Assembly (NCBI GenBank): GCA_951394405.1
Contig: OX596345.1
Span: 124,001-188,000 of the forward strand
Reading direction: 5' to 3'
Source: Coprinellus micaceus
Taxonomy: Eukaryota > Basidiomycota > Agaricomycetes > Agaricales > Psathyrellaceae
DNA length: 64,000 nucleotides
In this document: one piece after another, positions 12,081-24,228 of the stretch
Layout: the number at the start of each line of letters is the position of its first letter
Numbering within the stretch: the stretch's first letter is position 1
Notes under the pieces: generated by a model
What the model was told of the DNA's origin: nothing
Database searches by the model: none
What the model saw: the letters and a program-made list of their open reading frames with translations, nothing else
Position numbers and translations under genes: made by a program

Positions 12081-13291
12081 ATGGTCTTCTCGGTATTCAG
12101 CATATCCATCCCCATCGTCTTTTGGGTTCTGGGAGTGACTGCGATTCCACCGTCGCCCGCCACCGTCGCCCATGAGAGCTTGATTACGCCTGCGCCCGTT
12201 GTATACAACGTCGACGAGCTTCAAAGAGCGTGGCCGACGTCGGATGCTGTGCCTGTTGGAGATTTATGTGAGTGCCGAGTTTCGACCCTGTCGTTAGGGT
12301 CCGATGAATTCAACTATCTACTTTTCCCTCCTATTAGGTGGTGTGCCCAACTCGAGTTGGACTGGGCCAAACTGCGAATGGTGAGCAGACTCGATCCTTC
12401 GTAGTACCAACCAACCCTACGTACGTAGCCCAGGGAAGTGCGTTGCCAACGGAGGTGAGGATTCAACAAAACCTTGCTCAGAGGTTGTTCGGAGATCGTC
12501 TGATGGTGCTGGGTTTAGGTCTAGGTTACAGTTACTGTTCCTTCTGCCCAGCCACCTCCTGCGCAGCTTCGTGCACGACAACCACGTCTCCTGGATGGAT
12601 GTGCTCCGGATGCCTCTGCCCGTATCAGACGACTACGCCGCCCGAAGCGTGCCCACCTCTCACGCAATGCGCCGGTACTTGTTCCACTGGGACATCGGCG
12701 ACAACATCCTACTCCTGGGCCGACTGCCCCTGGTGTGTCTGCGCTTCCACACCCCAACCGACGACATGTGCCCCCGTCACCTGCACCAGTTCGTGCAAGC
12801 CAGGACCTGAGTGCGGAGCAACTGGTACGCAATACTCGACGTACCTCCCTGGGTCGTCGTGCCCGACGTGTATATGCCGACATTTGGCTGTTTGCAGTCC
12901 TCTGCCATGCTATGGACCCTGTTCGACGGGAAGTCTGGCGTATGACTACAGCAATCCGTGCGGAATATGTCCGGGGTGCTCGTGTCAATCGATCACGACT
13001 CCATGCAACAACCTCAGTAACTGCAATGGGTCGTGCCCGGGAGGAACGTTGGGTGCCGCCACAATATCCAGTTGCTCGATGAGCATGCGCTGCTCGGAGT
13101 ATTGCTCCTGCAAGGCCACTCGAGTGTCCGATGCGACTGCGCAAGCACCTACACCTACCCTCACTGTATTGCCTGGCCAGACGATGACTGGGGTTGTGGT
13201 TCCGAATGAAATGATCCTAGAGAGGCTCAAAGCCTCTAAGAGAGATTTTGGGGCTGCGATTCCGCATGTAACCACCACAATTGTGATCTAG
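12081..13291 (+). CDS. Secreted 38-cysteine repeat protein, copy B
   Basis: Close paralogue of the minus-strand copy just upstream. Four exons (12081-12267, 12338-12380, 12429-12454, 12519-13291) give 342 residues, with micro-exon lengths (43 and 26 nt) and intron phases identical to copy A. Signal peptide, VYNVDELQRAWPTSDAVP block, EGF-like start, five Cys modules and C-terminal tail are all retained, and all 38 cysteines align. Amino-acid changes sit mainly in the spacers between cysteines, such as PPEACPPLTQCAGTC for PPPCTHLPCTGTC. The head-to-head arrangement suggests an inverted duplication. Function unknown. Confidence 0.85.
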
Positions 13292-14066
13292 TACAGGCCA
13301 TTTCATTTGTATGACTTGCGGCTCACTGGCTATACTTTACCTTTACTTTCTGCGTTCAAGAGATTCTCTGAGGTTTACACAAAGATATTCGAAAGCAAGA
13401 AGCAAGTAGAGGCAAAAGAACTTTTTATAGTTTGTAGTGGTGGTGGTGGTGGTGGTGATGGTGGGAGTCTAAGCCGGCATGCAGCGGTTCAGGACTGGTA
13501 CCAGCAAGGTGGAATTTTAGCGCCCGTCACGCTGTCACAGCGTCTCTTGGCCCAGAACCACCACCATCTGCACCGACCGCTTGCGTCCTGATCACTACGT
13601 CCAAAGATTTAAGTTCCCTGGTAAATGTTCCATCGCATCCTAGTCTGTGAGCTTGTTGGCCCCGAGGGCTGTCCTGTTAGGTCGCTGAGTCGTCCCAAAT
13701 GACTGGAAAGCGATCTCTACTCCACTTAGAGCACGCCAAGGGGAGCGACAGGGCTTGGAGTGCCGAAGGAATAATCCTCAGTGAGTAGCCAGATACTCCT
13801 CGGACCCCATTTTTGTGTCTATCATCTGACCTCCCTCAGTTTCTCCAATATCAAGCGGTGATAATCCGATTCAAATGCGATGTTGGCACGGCAATTTGGG
13901 CCTCAAATCCGAGTATGGGCGCTAGTCTCCATCGAAGTCGAGAAGCCGTATTCGCAAGATTTTCCGAGTCCGGGATATAAGATCACCCAAGCGATTCCAT
14001 GGTTTCTCTCTCTCCTCTCCTACCTCAAAGTATCATTGAAAGGCCCATTGTCCCACAAGCGGCGGG
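13292..14066. other. Intergenic between Cys-rich copies B and C
   Basis: Contains a TGG microsatellite (13438-13464) and one copy of a recurring TTAGCGCCCG string near 13520. The ORFs at 13307-13591 and 13880-14188 have no support; the second overlaps the true start of copy C in another frame. Confidence 0.5.
13438..13464 (+). repeat. TGG microsatellite
   Basis: Six TGG units, one TGA, then two more TGG, in non-coding DNA. Confidence 0.9.
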
Positions 14067-15243
14067 ATGTGGACTTCTGCAATCTTCTTCGCGTTTCTCT
14101 GCCTCGTGGGCCAAGGCTCAGCTACCTCTCCGACCACCGCCGCTCACGAGAGCTTGATTACTCCTGCCCCCATCGTGTGGGACGTTGACGAGCTACAACG
14201 AGCCTGGCCAACGTCAGATGCTGTACCTATCGGTAATCCGTGTAAGTGACTGGGTTGTGTCTTTTGTGCTTGTTGCACTGACACGGCCCTGTTGTAGGTG
14301 GGGACGGGTACCCGCCTTGCGAATGGTAGGAGCCATACATTTGAGTTTAATCCTTTAATTTCACAGCTGACATCTCTTCTTCCGACTGTAGTCCTGGGAG
14401 GTGTACAAACATGGAATTCTACGGTCAGCGTTCGTATCACCCCCCACTCTCTTCCTCAATTGACCGGATTGCAACGCGTCGCCCACCGCAGGCCGCAGCT
14501 ACTGCAAATTCTGCTCTGCAACACCCTGCCCCGCCTCATGTAGCAGCACCTCATCACCCCACTGGCTTTGCTCCGGCTGTCTCTGCCCAGCAACGACCGG
14601 CTGTCCAACCCTGAGCTGCGGAGGCATTTGCTCCACGGGAATCTGGCAAACGACGACATACCCCGGATACGATTGTCCGTACTGCGCCTGTTCCTACACC
14701 ACCCCCGCTACGCCTTGCCCGTCGATCTCATGCGGCGGCCCCTGTCGACCAGCACCTCAATGCGATATGACGGGATACCAAACGACAGCGTACCTTCCCG
14801 GATCGTCGTGCCCAAGCTGTGCGTGCACGATAGGCGTTGTGTGTAGCGTCCTCCCATGCAATGGGCCCTGCTCGACGGGAACCCTGAGCTATACCACGGA
14901 CATTTGCGCCCCACCAGGGTGTTGGGGGTGTTCGTGCCATCCGGTGACGACGCCGTGTAGAACGGCGACGGGTTGTAGTGGACAGTGCGAAGGTGGGACG
15001 CTGGGCATTGCGACCGTCGAAGGTTGTTCGACTCGCTGTCCGGAGTATTGCGATTGCAAACCGACAGCGGTGGTGGGACGTCCCCCTGGCAGGGGCGCCG
15101 ACGTGACGGCGACCCCGACGTTGACGACTGTTGGAATGGTGATGACCGGCGTGGTCATGGCAGTACCGAAGGACGGGGACGAGTTGAGGGCGGAGAGGAG
15201 ACATACGGCTTTTGAACCAGTCACGACGACGATGATGGTTTGA
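14067..15243 (+). CDS. Secreted 38-cysteine repeat protein, copy C (divergent)
   Basis: Third member of the local Cys-rich family. Four exons (14067-14241, 14298-14325, 14392-14423, 14492-15243) give 328 residues. Residues 1-19 are a signal peptide (FFAFLCLVGQGSA). The N-terminal block is kept (AHESLITPAPIVWDVDELQR), as are CGDGYPPCECPGRC and five modules, with all 38 cysteines again present although most spacer residues differ from A and B. The two micro-exons keep their phases but have new lengths (28 and 32 nt), which shows an older split. The C-terminal tail is shortened and ends TTTMMV. Function unknown; extracellular location inferred. Confidence 0.83.
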
Positions 15244-16221
15244 GTTGGTGAGAACTTCGGCCCTGTAACGTGTGGCTTGCATATACTCACTGGCTCCAGC
15301 AATCAGACTCGGAGAGGGTAGACTTCGAACAAGTTCAATACCATTCTTCCTTTCGCCGCACCGAGTCCCTGTTAGTTGAATGCCCGTTTGGAGGCCACTA
15401 GAACTTCGGCTGAAGCTGCTCACTAATCCGACTTTTCTGTCAAATCCTACGCTTACTCAGGTGCTGGTCATTCGTGGGCTCCACTAAACCCAGGTCATTC
15501 TAGCCGGCAGAAGTCATTTTCAGACAGTCCAGCTTCCTAAATGGGCGGGATTCAACCGAGCGGATAGGGGGTGAGGGTAAAGAAGTCATACAGCTTTCCG
15601 CAACTCTCATATCTGCGACAGCTTGATCGAAGCGAAGGATCACTATCCGGGCAAGAAGGGATTTAGTTTATATATACGGTCCTATCCTTTCCGCTCGAAT
15701 CCCCTCCACATCGCAGGCATGACAGTTCTCACCTTTCTCAGAAAACACACTGAAATATCGTGAGGGCCACTGGCGCTGGTTTGGAGTCTGGCCGGGGGGA
15801 TACGAACATGGCCAGTTGTAGGTCCTCCCCGGAGCTCTCTCGAGTCCTCTTGCCGGTTCAACATGTGCCCCATGGGTGGGGATGGTGCCTAACCACATAT
15901 ATAATATACCTGAGGCTTATACACACGTTCCCGAAGGTCGATCCTAGATTCCCAGTGTCTGTCCATTCAGGGTTGCAACGTTTGGGCGCCTATTTACGAT
16001 CGGGACCCGGGTGAGGGTCGTATGCATCACGTGCTAATTCACCGGTGAGCCACTGTTGATATCATCCTTTCGAAGTCAACCACCAATCCAGAGATGAACC
16101 ACAACGGCTTGGAATATCACCACCACCACCACCATCTCGAAACCCCTTTCTATCATGTACGGTTCTCCAGCGCTCGATTCCAGCGACACACATGCTCATA
16201 TCAGGGGTAGCAGCGTCGAAA
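15244..16221. other. Intergenic
   Basis: Nearly 1 kb with no supportable gene. The overlapping minus ORFs at 15668-15898 have no domain or splice partners. The end must hold the promoter of the MYND gene. Confidence 0.5.
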
Positions 16222-18423
16222 ATGACGAGAGAAGTGCAAAAGGCGAACCAAATCGGTCCAGTACGTCTATCTCCTGTCCCCCTCATGTTTATGGCTCATA
16301 TCCTCCCACTTGGACAGGACACGAAGGCCTCCGATCTGCTCTTCCCTGTCCTGGCCAACATCTGCTCTAAAACGGCGGTCGAGGAGATCACCATCGACCA
16401 TGTACGACTGGCGTTAAGCGGGTTGAAGAAGGCACTTCTCCCCTCTGGGTCCGAGAGGGAAACGGAGAATAAGAAACGTGCAAGGCCATGCATCGACCTC
16501 CTCTCCAAGTCTTTAGCCGCACTTCACTCCAATGTTCTACCCCGGGAACAAGCTGTCACCCACCTTATTCCAGCTTGCGACGGAATTTGCGGCTGGTTAC
16601 ACGAATTCCTGCTCGAAACGATGATGATCCATATGTCGGGGCGCCTACCAGAGCAGAGGAAGCGTATGTGGGCACTGTATATATCAATGTCGAAGCTTCT
16701 GTTCGACATCATCGACCTACACCCCAACATTTCCAAGGCGTACGTCCGCTCCGACGAATTCCACAAGCACATGCTGTACCTCTGGACGACCTCCGACAAC
16801 GTCACCAAGAACGCGTTCTTCGTAGATTGGGACCATCCAGAAGACGACGGCATCACCCAGCTCACACTCAGAATCGTCGAGGATTTGGGAGGGAGGAGAG
16901 GGCTGCTCCGCCAAGGAAACAACTTCACGCAAAAGGCCAAGGCTCATGGGCCACCCTGTCCACCTTCAATCAGGTTCCCTGAAGGGCTGAGGCGGATGGC
17001 CACGGGTCTGGTCCATCGAGCAATCAAGATGCGCGAGGCTATAGATGATCCTGGCAAGTTCTTGAGAGGGATGGTCACATTCATCGGTCGCCTGATGGAG
17101 ATTGTGGAACGCCTCTGTGAGGCGGACGACGACGAGTTGTACGCCCACCTCATCGAAGCTAACTATCTCACCGAGTTAGCCCTTGCCCTCCACTCTTCAA
17201 TCATCGCCCTCGGAACCTCTCCACCTCAGGAGTATCTTGACATCGTCCTCAACGGCTGCGCCGCCCTTACCCGGATCGTGGGCCGGCAAGAGACTGCCGT
17301 CTCTCGCAATTGGCGCGATGTCGTGGTGGGAAAGCTCATCCCCACTCTTGCCCGTGTTGCGATTTGCATTCCCCCTGTGGCTGCTTTCGATCCACAAAGA
17401 CGAACTCTCAACTCCACCTGCAATTTCCTTTCCACCGCCACTCTATATCCCAGGGTCTTGGATTCCCTCCTCGGTACCCCAGCTCTTATCGACACCCATG
17501 AAGTCTCGCAGGACCTCAAGCGCACGCGCACTGCTCCAATATGGGACCCCTTCTGGGATACCCTACAGATTAGGCTTAATATTTACAAGGAATTGAAGAA
17601 ACGACCATCGCTTGGCCTCTGCGATAACCCCCAGGTGAGCCATCTCACTAATTTCTTCCTTTTCGTCAAATTCTCACACCTCCCGGTCATCAGTGCTCCC
17701 AAAACGTTCGGGAAATGACGAAGACTTGTGCAGGATGCTCGACGGTCGTCTACTGTTCTGGAAAGTGCCAATACCTCGATTGGGTACGTTTGCATCGCAA
17801 GGAATGTCGTTTGATGCGTGAGCACCATCGGAGTGAGCTATCATTTCTCCATCCCTACGAAAGAGACCATCTGATTGAGGATTTCCTAATGCTTAGAGGA
17901 GCGCTCCTCCAAGACCTGGTACAGTCACCGTACCCGTGCCTTCCACGTCAAGCTCCTCGAAGCATCGTCCGCCACCGTTTCCTCCATGACTCAATCCTAT
18001 CAACCAGCCAAAGCCCCCATCCCCGTCCTCGACTTCTGCCACAAACCACCCGATGGCGGTTCCAAATATTCCGCTGCCAATACCGTCGTCACCTACGATA
18101 TGAAAGACGGGACGACGGACCATTGGATGAGACGTCCTGGCACGGATTTCACGCAGAAGTATTTAACCCAACGCCTGAGGGCTCTTGGGCGCCAAATAGC
18201 TCCAGGGGTACAGGAGGGAGAATACAAGATGGTAGAGGGGAGATTTCCCCTAGCCGATGGGGTGATTGTCAACACCGTTGTGGTGCTTATGAAGGAGAAA
18301 GAGGGGTACGAGGCGACGTATAGCATACCGCGACATGGGTGAGTCTTGTTATGGTGGTGGTTGTCCGTTCACGTTTCTGAAGTTGATAATTGGACATATA
18401 GGAACCTGAAGGGGGGGTACTGA
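16222..18423 (+). CDS. MYND zinc-finger protein 1 (clade I)
   Basis: Five exons (16222-16260, 16318-17634, 17694-17817, 17897-18338, 18402-18423) give 647 residues. A long helical N-terminal region precedes a MYND finger at about 445-492: LCDNPQC, then CAGC, VVYCSGKC, DWVRLHRKEC; all zinc ligands are present. The C-terminal region carries WYSHRTRAFH and YSIPRHG, shared with the MYND gene at 45.8-48.0 kb. The start at 16222 (MTREVQKANQIGP plus a 57-nt intron) is chosen because that paralogue begins MPSKVQKRSQPPP plus a 54-nt intron at the same place. An upstream in-frame ATG at 16192 is possible. MYND fingers bind proline-rich peptides; partners and role are unknown. Its convergent neighbour, a small membrane protein, recurs beside the paralogue. 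Confidence 0.85.
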
Positions 18424-18479
18424 AGGAGGGAAACGCCGACGTGTGGGCTGGACCCACGTACACTAGCTCGTCTACGAAA

Positions 18480-19097
18480 CTACGCGAGTATACCCGACGC
18501 CCACAACCAACTTTCTAACAAGAGGAGCCCAGTCATCAGAAACGTGTAGGTGGTGTACAGCAAGCACACGATGAAAGGCCTATCCAGCACCATAGTCTGT
18601 CCTGTCTGATACTGCCTCAATGCCACCACGCTGAAATACAAGAGCGATACCGACGTGAAAGGAAGGACAAGGTATCTGTATGTTTCCTCCATGAGGATCG
18701 CCACCACGCGTATGAGGCTCGCCACTCCCGCCCTGAGCGTGTTGAGGAGTTGCCCGAGAGTCAATACGAGGTAACCAAGTAGGTTCCCGACTGCGGCAGC
18801 GATGGCCCGGGCTTTGATCGTAAGACTCTCCAGGTTCTTCAGGAATGAGGTGTAGATGACCCGCCCCGGGTACCCATTGACCGAGTCGCGTATAACCTTG
18901 GGATTTATCGAGTTGGTGTGGCAGAGTGGCTCAGTGGCGTCAATCCAAAGTCCTCTAGGTGTTCCTGAGATGTACACGGCAGGCGATAGCGTCGGGGGGC
19001 GAGGTGAAGCCGCCTCGTGGCTGCGTGCAGCAAATCGCAGCTTGACGATTTGGTCTTCGTGGATGACGATGGTGGGTTGCTGGCGTAGGATAGGCAT
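18480..19097 (-). CDS. Small multi-span membrane protein a (MYND-linked)
   Basis: Single exon, 205 residues, not recognised. The N-terminal half is polar (PTIVIHEDQIVKLRF); the C-terminal half has about three hydrophobic spans, including YLVLPFTSVSLLYFSVVAL and FIVCLLYTTYTFLMTGLLLL. The stop lies 56 bp from the stop of the MYND gene, tail to tail. Its start (MPILRQQPTIVIHEDQ) and layout resemble the membrane protein at 48.2-48.8 kb (MPSRRLYPTYIVPDDE), which also neighbours a clade I MYND gene. Probably an integral membrane protein of unknown function. Confidence 0.65.
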   Translation of the reverse strand: MPILRQQPTIVIHEDQIVKLRFAARSHEAASPRPPTLSPAVYISGTPRGLWIDATEPLCHTNSINPKVIRDSVNGYPGRVIYTSFLKNLESLTIKARAIAAAVGNLLGYLVLTLGQLLNTLRAGVASLIRVVAILMEETYRYLVLPFTSVSLLYFSVVALRQYQTGQTMVLDRPFIVCLLYTTYTFLMTGLLLLESWLWASGILA

Positions 19098-19483
19098 GGC
19101 GCCGAGTCGAAAATCGGTAGTGTCGCTCTTGGTAGGTTCTCCGAGGTGATTGGCGAGGAAATGGGCTGCAACGATGATGGATGGCTGAGTTGGTATACGC
19201 TCAATCCGTCAAACTAAAAACAATTGAACTTGGGAGGGGTTTACTCACCAGGGATGGAATGGCTTAGGACGGGGGAGGGAAACGGACGAGACCAGTCAGG
19301 TTTTAAGGCCCAAGGGGCATCCTGTGTGCCACACAAGAGGGCTGGAAGACAAAGACATCCTTTCAGGAGCACTTTGGATGGTAACAAAGGTCTATTTTGT
19401 CAGGATCTCAACGATCCTCCTGCACTACGCGAATTACTGGAGCCTCAGTGAAGCGGGTTCAATTTTGACTACCTTCTCCCGCC
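19098..19483. other. Intergenic, 386 bp
   Basis: Promoter side of the small membrane protein and 3' side of the kinase-like gene. Nothing else seen. Confidence 0.4.
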
Positions 19484-21363
19484 CTACTCCCAGAACCCGT
19501 CGCATCCTTGGCGCTCGCATTTGGACGCCATGCCGAAGTCGATGAGACAAAGCCCGCCTGACGGCTTGCGCAGCACATTCCTCGCCGCGAGGTCGTGATG
19601 ATGCCACCCCTCCTCGTGTATCACATCCAGTACAGACCGTTGAACGATCGCCCTATCGGGAGGAGTCAGCTCATTGGGTCAGAGTTGCCAGATATAGAGA
19701 GAATGCCAAACGAACCTGTCATCTTCCGTAAGGTCCGTTATTCGTTCTCCCTCATCCGAGAAGATGAGAAACGGCATGCTATCGTCGATACGTCGACCGT
19801 GAGCGTGAAGTGTGGGGATAGCCGAGCCCAGGATGCTGCTCCATTTTTCGTAGAATGCATGCTCGTGTGCATATGCTTTCACGTCGTCGAACACCTTCAC
19901 TACGATGTTCGCCGAGGAGAATACAAATGTTTGAGCCGTACGGGATTTATGGAACACATTGGGAAGCGGCAGGGTCAGATTGAAAGGGAGTCGCCAGTTG
20001 TTTGCACTAGGATTCACATGAGAATCCACACTTCGTCAAACCCGAAAAGAGACTCACGTAGACTCGACCACGAGTTCGTCACCATTTGGTAGCACGAGGG
20101 CTTTGAATCGCTCAAGTGGTACCAGTGCCGCCAGGAGAGAGAAGGCCGCCTGGTAGACCAGGGCAGATACCACCGCCCAACACCGCGTTAACGTGGCGAT
20201 AAGGCGATTGGGGGAAGCGAGTTGCTCACCAGTGGTGGTAGTCCAGTGTACGGCCTGCTCAACCTGTCTCTGACAAACACCGTTCCACCGCTGCTTGTGT
20301 TTTTCATCGGCAGTGACCACCAACATGAACGACCACGCAGCAACTACCGAGACTGCCTTCACATAATGTTCAAGCTTTTCCCTCGTCTGCGGCCCTGCGA
20401 AACCAGGGGTCAGCGAATAACGTAACTAACGAAGCAGAGACTCACATGGCTCGTCAATGGTGATTGCGTCTGCAAATACCACAAATCTCTCTGTGGCCTC
20501 TCGAAACGCGACGGGGAAGAAATGCCCAGGATACACCATTAATGCGCCCAGGGTCAGGGTTCTGGACCAAGGAGCATCGTTGTCTACCATTGACTTGTTA
20601 CACCGCATTAAGTGTCGAATATACTAACTTTCGTATCAGCCTTGAAACGGTGGGGCACATAAAAGACAGTACTCACCTGGCGCGCCAGGGCATCGTCCTT
20701 TGGACCTCCGCTCTTCCCAAAGTTCACGATATGTTCGTGACCACAGGAGCGAGGCGTTTTGGCCTCGATGGCAGCGACCTTCACCCCCACGTTGGTACCC
20801 TGCAAACCGCGTGTCACGACCACGTCGGTATCTCCGCCTCCTTCGCCCGTCACGAGCGAGTCCGTGTCCCAGTCGCGGCGTCCGTCATCCAGGACACATG
20901 CATCCGACCATATCATCACCCACAAGAAAAAGAGAGGCTTGAGGACCGTCCTTGTAACACTGTTTTCGTCGATGGGGGGCGGAAGCCGCGCTTCGGCAAA
21001 GTCACACAACCACCCGTAGAGTCTGGGGGTTATGCGGACCTCGCGTTCAAGCATTTCTTTTGTAAGGAACAGGGCGGGAGAGGTCCCTTGAGCGAGCCTA
21101 ATGACGTCCACGTCGTGCGCCGGGTTCGCCTCAGACAAGGTAGTTATCGAAGGTTTGCTAGGACCCAGATCACCTCCTTGGAGTAAACCTTTGCCAATCG
21201 CCCCGAGGAGGAAGATCAAAGCCTCCACCTTTGCTGTTGTCCCAGGCATCGGGATCGAGTTCATCGTCAACTCGTAATCCGGGCGTGTTAGGTAGAGTTC
21301 AGTTATGTTGTGTATGCCATCGATATTGCCGCCACAGAGTGGTGCTGCCGTGTCAGTACTCAT
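19484..21363 (-). CDS. Nuclease-like/kinase-like fusion protein (intact copy)
   Basis: Five exons (21363-20677, 20623-20446, 20394-20058, 20006-19716, 19652-19484) give 553 residues. The N-terminal ~230 residues contain a D180 ... E200-x-K202 pattern (TDVVVTRG then AAIEAKTPRSCG) that looks like the active-site spacing of a PD-(D/E)xK fold; this is inference. The middle is helical with a hydrophobic stretch (VVSALVYQAAFSLLAALVPL). The C-terminal part is a compact eukaryotic kinase-like domain: VVKVFDD (Lys), HEHAFYEKW (Glu), catalytic loop WHHHDLAARN (D518, N523) and LIDFG (D536), ending 15 residues after DFG. Short kinase-like proteins of this kind are common in Agaricomycetes (FunK1 and relatives). 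Substrate unknown. A near-identical inverted copy at 32.1-34.5 kb is broken. Confidence 0.8.
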
Positions 21364-21823
21364 AGCGGTGGTGAGCTTCTAAGCTAACACGGTTGGTGGA
21401 GATTGAGAGTGGTTGCACGCCACGAGGCGCGGCACCAATGTTTGCGCGTGTTTGCGGTCCCCAGCGAGCACTTATCCGCGACCTTGAGAGTAACTAGTTG
21501 AAGGGGGGCAAAGACACCTATATTCGAGCGGCAAAACGTGAGCAAGACACAAGGTGGATGCAAGAGAGCGAAATGCGTTTGACGTCTGAACTGTTATCAT
21601 GATCGTAAGGTGCCCATCGAAACTTGAACGAACTGTAAGGTGAAGCCGATTCTACTAAGGACCCTGCGTGCCGAATCCTCAAGCAAGACGAAGAAGGACC
21701 ACTGTTTGACCGACTGCATGTGAGGCACTACCGAAACATATTTTCAAAATTGGGAGTTCATATGTAGACCGCAAATCGCACGGCCGCGGAGCTCGACGAT
21801 TCGCAGAAGTTGGTCCCGGTGGC
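21364..21823. other. Intergenic, 460 bp
   Basis: The first ~80 bases upstream of the kinase-like ATG resemble the flank of the second copy (GCAAACACGC and CCTCGTGGC strings before both), so the duplication included proximal promoter. No gene. Confidence 0.5.
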
Positions 21824-24228
21824 TCACGAACTGCCCCCTCCTCCAAGGCCTGTTAGTTCCGAGAAAGTTGGAAGGGTATCCTTGAAGCGCGCCCACTTCC
21901 TCGGAGGCCTAAGTGATTGTTATTACGTGAATGCCTTTTGGAAAGGGTGCGGGAAACATACGAGGTGTAAGACAGAGCGCCTTGAACGAGGTAGTCCGAC
22001 CTCGCCTGTGGGCCCCGGAAGGCGAACGCGGATGCTTTCTTCATCTTTTCAATATGTTCGCCCTCGAAAGCAACGTAGTGTACTCGCTTGAGGAGGACAA
22101 GGACGTTGATATCTTCTGCTCCGAACGGAAAAGATCGGAAGATAAGTCGCGAGTTCTGGGAGCGAATTTGTGCAGGGTTGGGCCCTCTGTACGTGCCGTT
22201 GGTCGAGTCGAAGGAAGTGATGAAACCCTTCATTCTGGGTACCATATAGGATGGAACGTAAGGGAAATCCGTCGGTATGAAAGTTTGGAGAGGAAGGACG
22301 TGGCCGGAAAAGGGACGGAGGATGTGTATCATTTGCACGGCATCACGCCCGTATGCGTATGGCGGTTTTTCACCCCTGTCGTGATGGACGGCCAACGATT
22401 CGTAGTGGTATCTCATGAAGCTTGTCTGGAAGGCGCGATCATGATAAGAGTAGACTAGGCCCTTGTCCTTCCTGTCTGAAAGAATGGACAGTGGGAAGTC
22501 AGTCTAGCAACACTACAATATCATATAAAGAGGCTGACCTTGGTACGCTTTCGACATATGTACACACTCCAATCGATGAAAGCCACGCCAGTCCTCACTC
22601 TGGCACTCGACAGAGCAATAAACGGCTGAGTGACATCGGGAACATGCGAGTTCGCCTTGGGAGGGAGGCTCTGACTTGTCACGGTTCATGTTGTGGTGCT
22701 TTCGCCAGGAAGACTAAGCCTAGACATCGAATTAGAAAAGGATAGGGCCCACCTTAATGTTGTCGCACAGCCGCACCCTGTTCTCCTTCTTGACAAACTG
22801 CTCCATCATCTGGATACCCTCCACGTCCAGGCTGAAGTTGGTGTTTCGTGCGGAGTGCGCGTAATCGTGCCCCGTGCGTCCCCACATGAAGCCTTCCATG
22901 TCCAAAGCGCCTGGCTTGAGGAACGTCATCGTATCCTTATAGAGGGAAGGGAAGACGTCGAGGAACGGGGCGTGAAGGCTGATGGTGTTGAATATTTCAT
23001 CGAGAGTACCAAGCCGTTCATTGGGTCGCAGGACCTTGGCTCCGCTCACAAGTTGGATGACCCCGTTGGAGACCACGTCGTTCATGTGGTGCAGAACGAA
23101 AGTGGGACTGGAGGTGGCCCACTCGACGACCTTCCGGGCGAGCTTCAGGAGAGATTCAATGTCATTGGCTGCTTGCGTCTCGATGCTCTGCCTTCCTTGC
23201 GCCGTAGAGCGTGCCTCCAACGCCGCCCCTAACGTAGAAAAGGCTTTCATGAATGTCCCTGGGGCCCCTTTCTTCATGAAGACTTCCCGAAGACCCTTCT
23301 CAGAGTGCATGAGTATCCCCGTGATATCGCAGAGGATGCCCATATTAACGATCTCCATCGTGCACGGCGGGAGGTCAGAGAGGTGACGGAGGGTGTTCAG
23401 TTTTGGGAGAAGGCGCACACGTTGAAGGGTTCTCTGTACGAAGAGCTCCGGGGTGCAAATGCTACCACCCATGATAGACGCGATCATTGCTTTAGTGTCC
23501 CGGAGCAGCAAATTGAGGAATGCGGAATGGGATATGTCGACGGAGGGGGCGTGGGGATCGTCGTGAATTCTTCCGATGGGGTACATTGGGGGTTCATCAT
23601 CGAAGGTCACGGTCCACCACACGAGGGCGATGTTGATAAGGGCGGGCCTCAAACTCTCTGGAAACGTTTGGTACGTGATTCCGGGTATGCCGAAGATTCT
23701 ATTGTATAGATTGGGGACGTGGTAGTAAACACTTAGCTGCTCCGCAGCCGGCAAGATTTCGAGGGGCGACTTTGATGATGTGGGTGCTGCAGGAATTCGG
23801 AGGATAATGAGGGACCAAAACAGATACTTTTTGGCGAGGGGCTCCGTGACAAGAACCTTCGGGTCGATAGGAGAGGCGTTGCCTGCCCCGTGCCATAGAG
23901 CGATCTCGGTGAGGACAACCAACCCGATGACGACGGTTGCAATATCTTGAAGAGTCGGATCGAATCCTTGGACATCCTCTGGAATCCCCAGGATCGTGGA
24001 GATGGTTTCCAGGAACTCCTTGCTGGCCGCGGGGTAGTCGTTCCTCACTCGGTCCATGAGCTCACAAGTGTCTTCAAATGAACCCTCATTGGCGCGTGCG
24101 AGAACCTAAAGAGCGATTGAATGAGCACAGCCGACTTTTGGACCGCTGGAGTATCGTACCTCCTGTATAGGGGCGGGGGGGATTTGCGCTGATGCTCCTG
24201 GATCAGAGGGGTCGAAGGAGGACGGCAT
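21824..24228 (-). CDS. MYND zinc-finger protein 2 (clade II)
   Basis: Five exons (24228-24160, 24105-22753, 22698-22539, 22475-21962, 21908-21824) give 726 residues. A ~470-residue helical N-terminal domain opens VLARANEGSFED and includes ICTPELFVQRTLQRVRLL. The MYND finger lies at about 469-520: RLCDNIK, a spliced HHNMNRD, CSRCHSAVYCSVEC, DWRGFHRLEC. The second ligand is His, not Cys, as in the next clade II gene. The C-terminal domain includes YSYHDRAFQTSF and FGAEDINVLVLLKRVHY, and ends with a short Gly-rich exon. Exon 3 is placed at AAAG/CACCAC to match the paralogue. A decayed inverted duplicate lies at 35.9-37.4 kb. Function unknown; the protein-interaction role of MYND is family knowledge. 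Confidence 0.85.
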
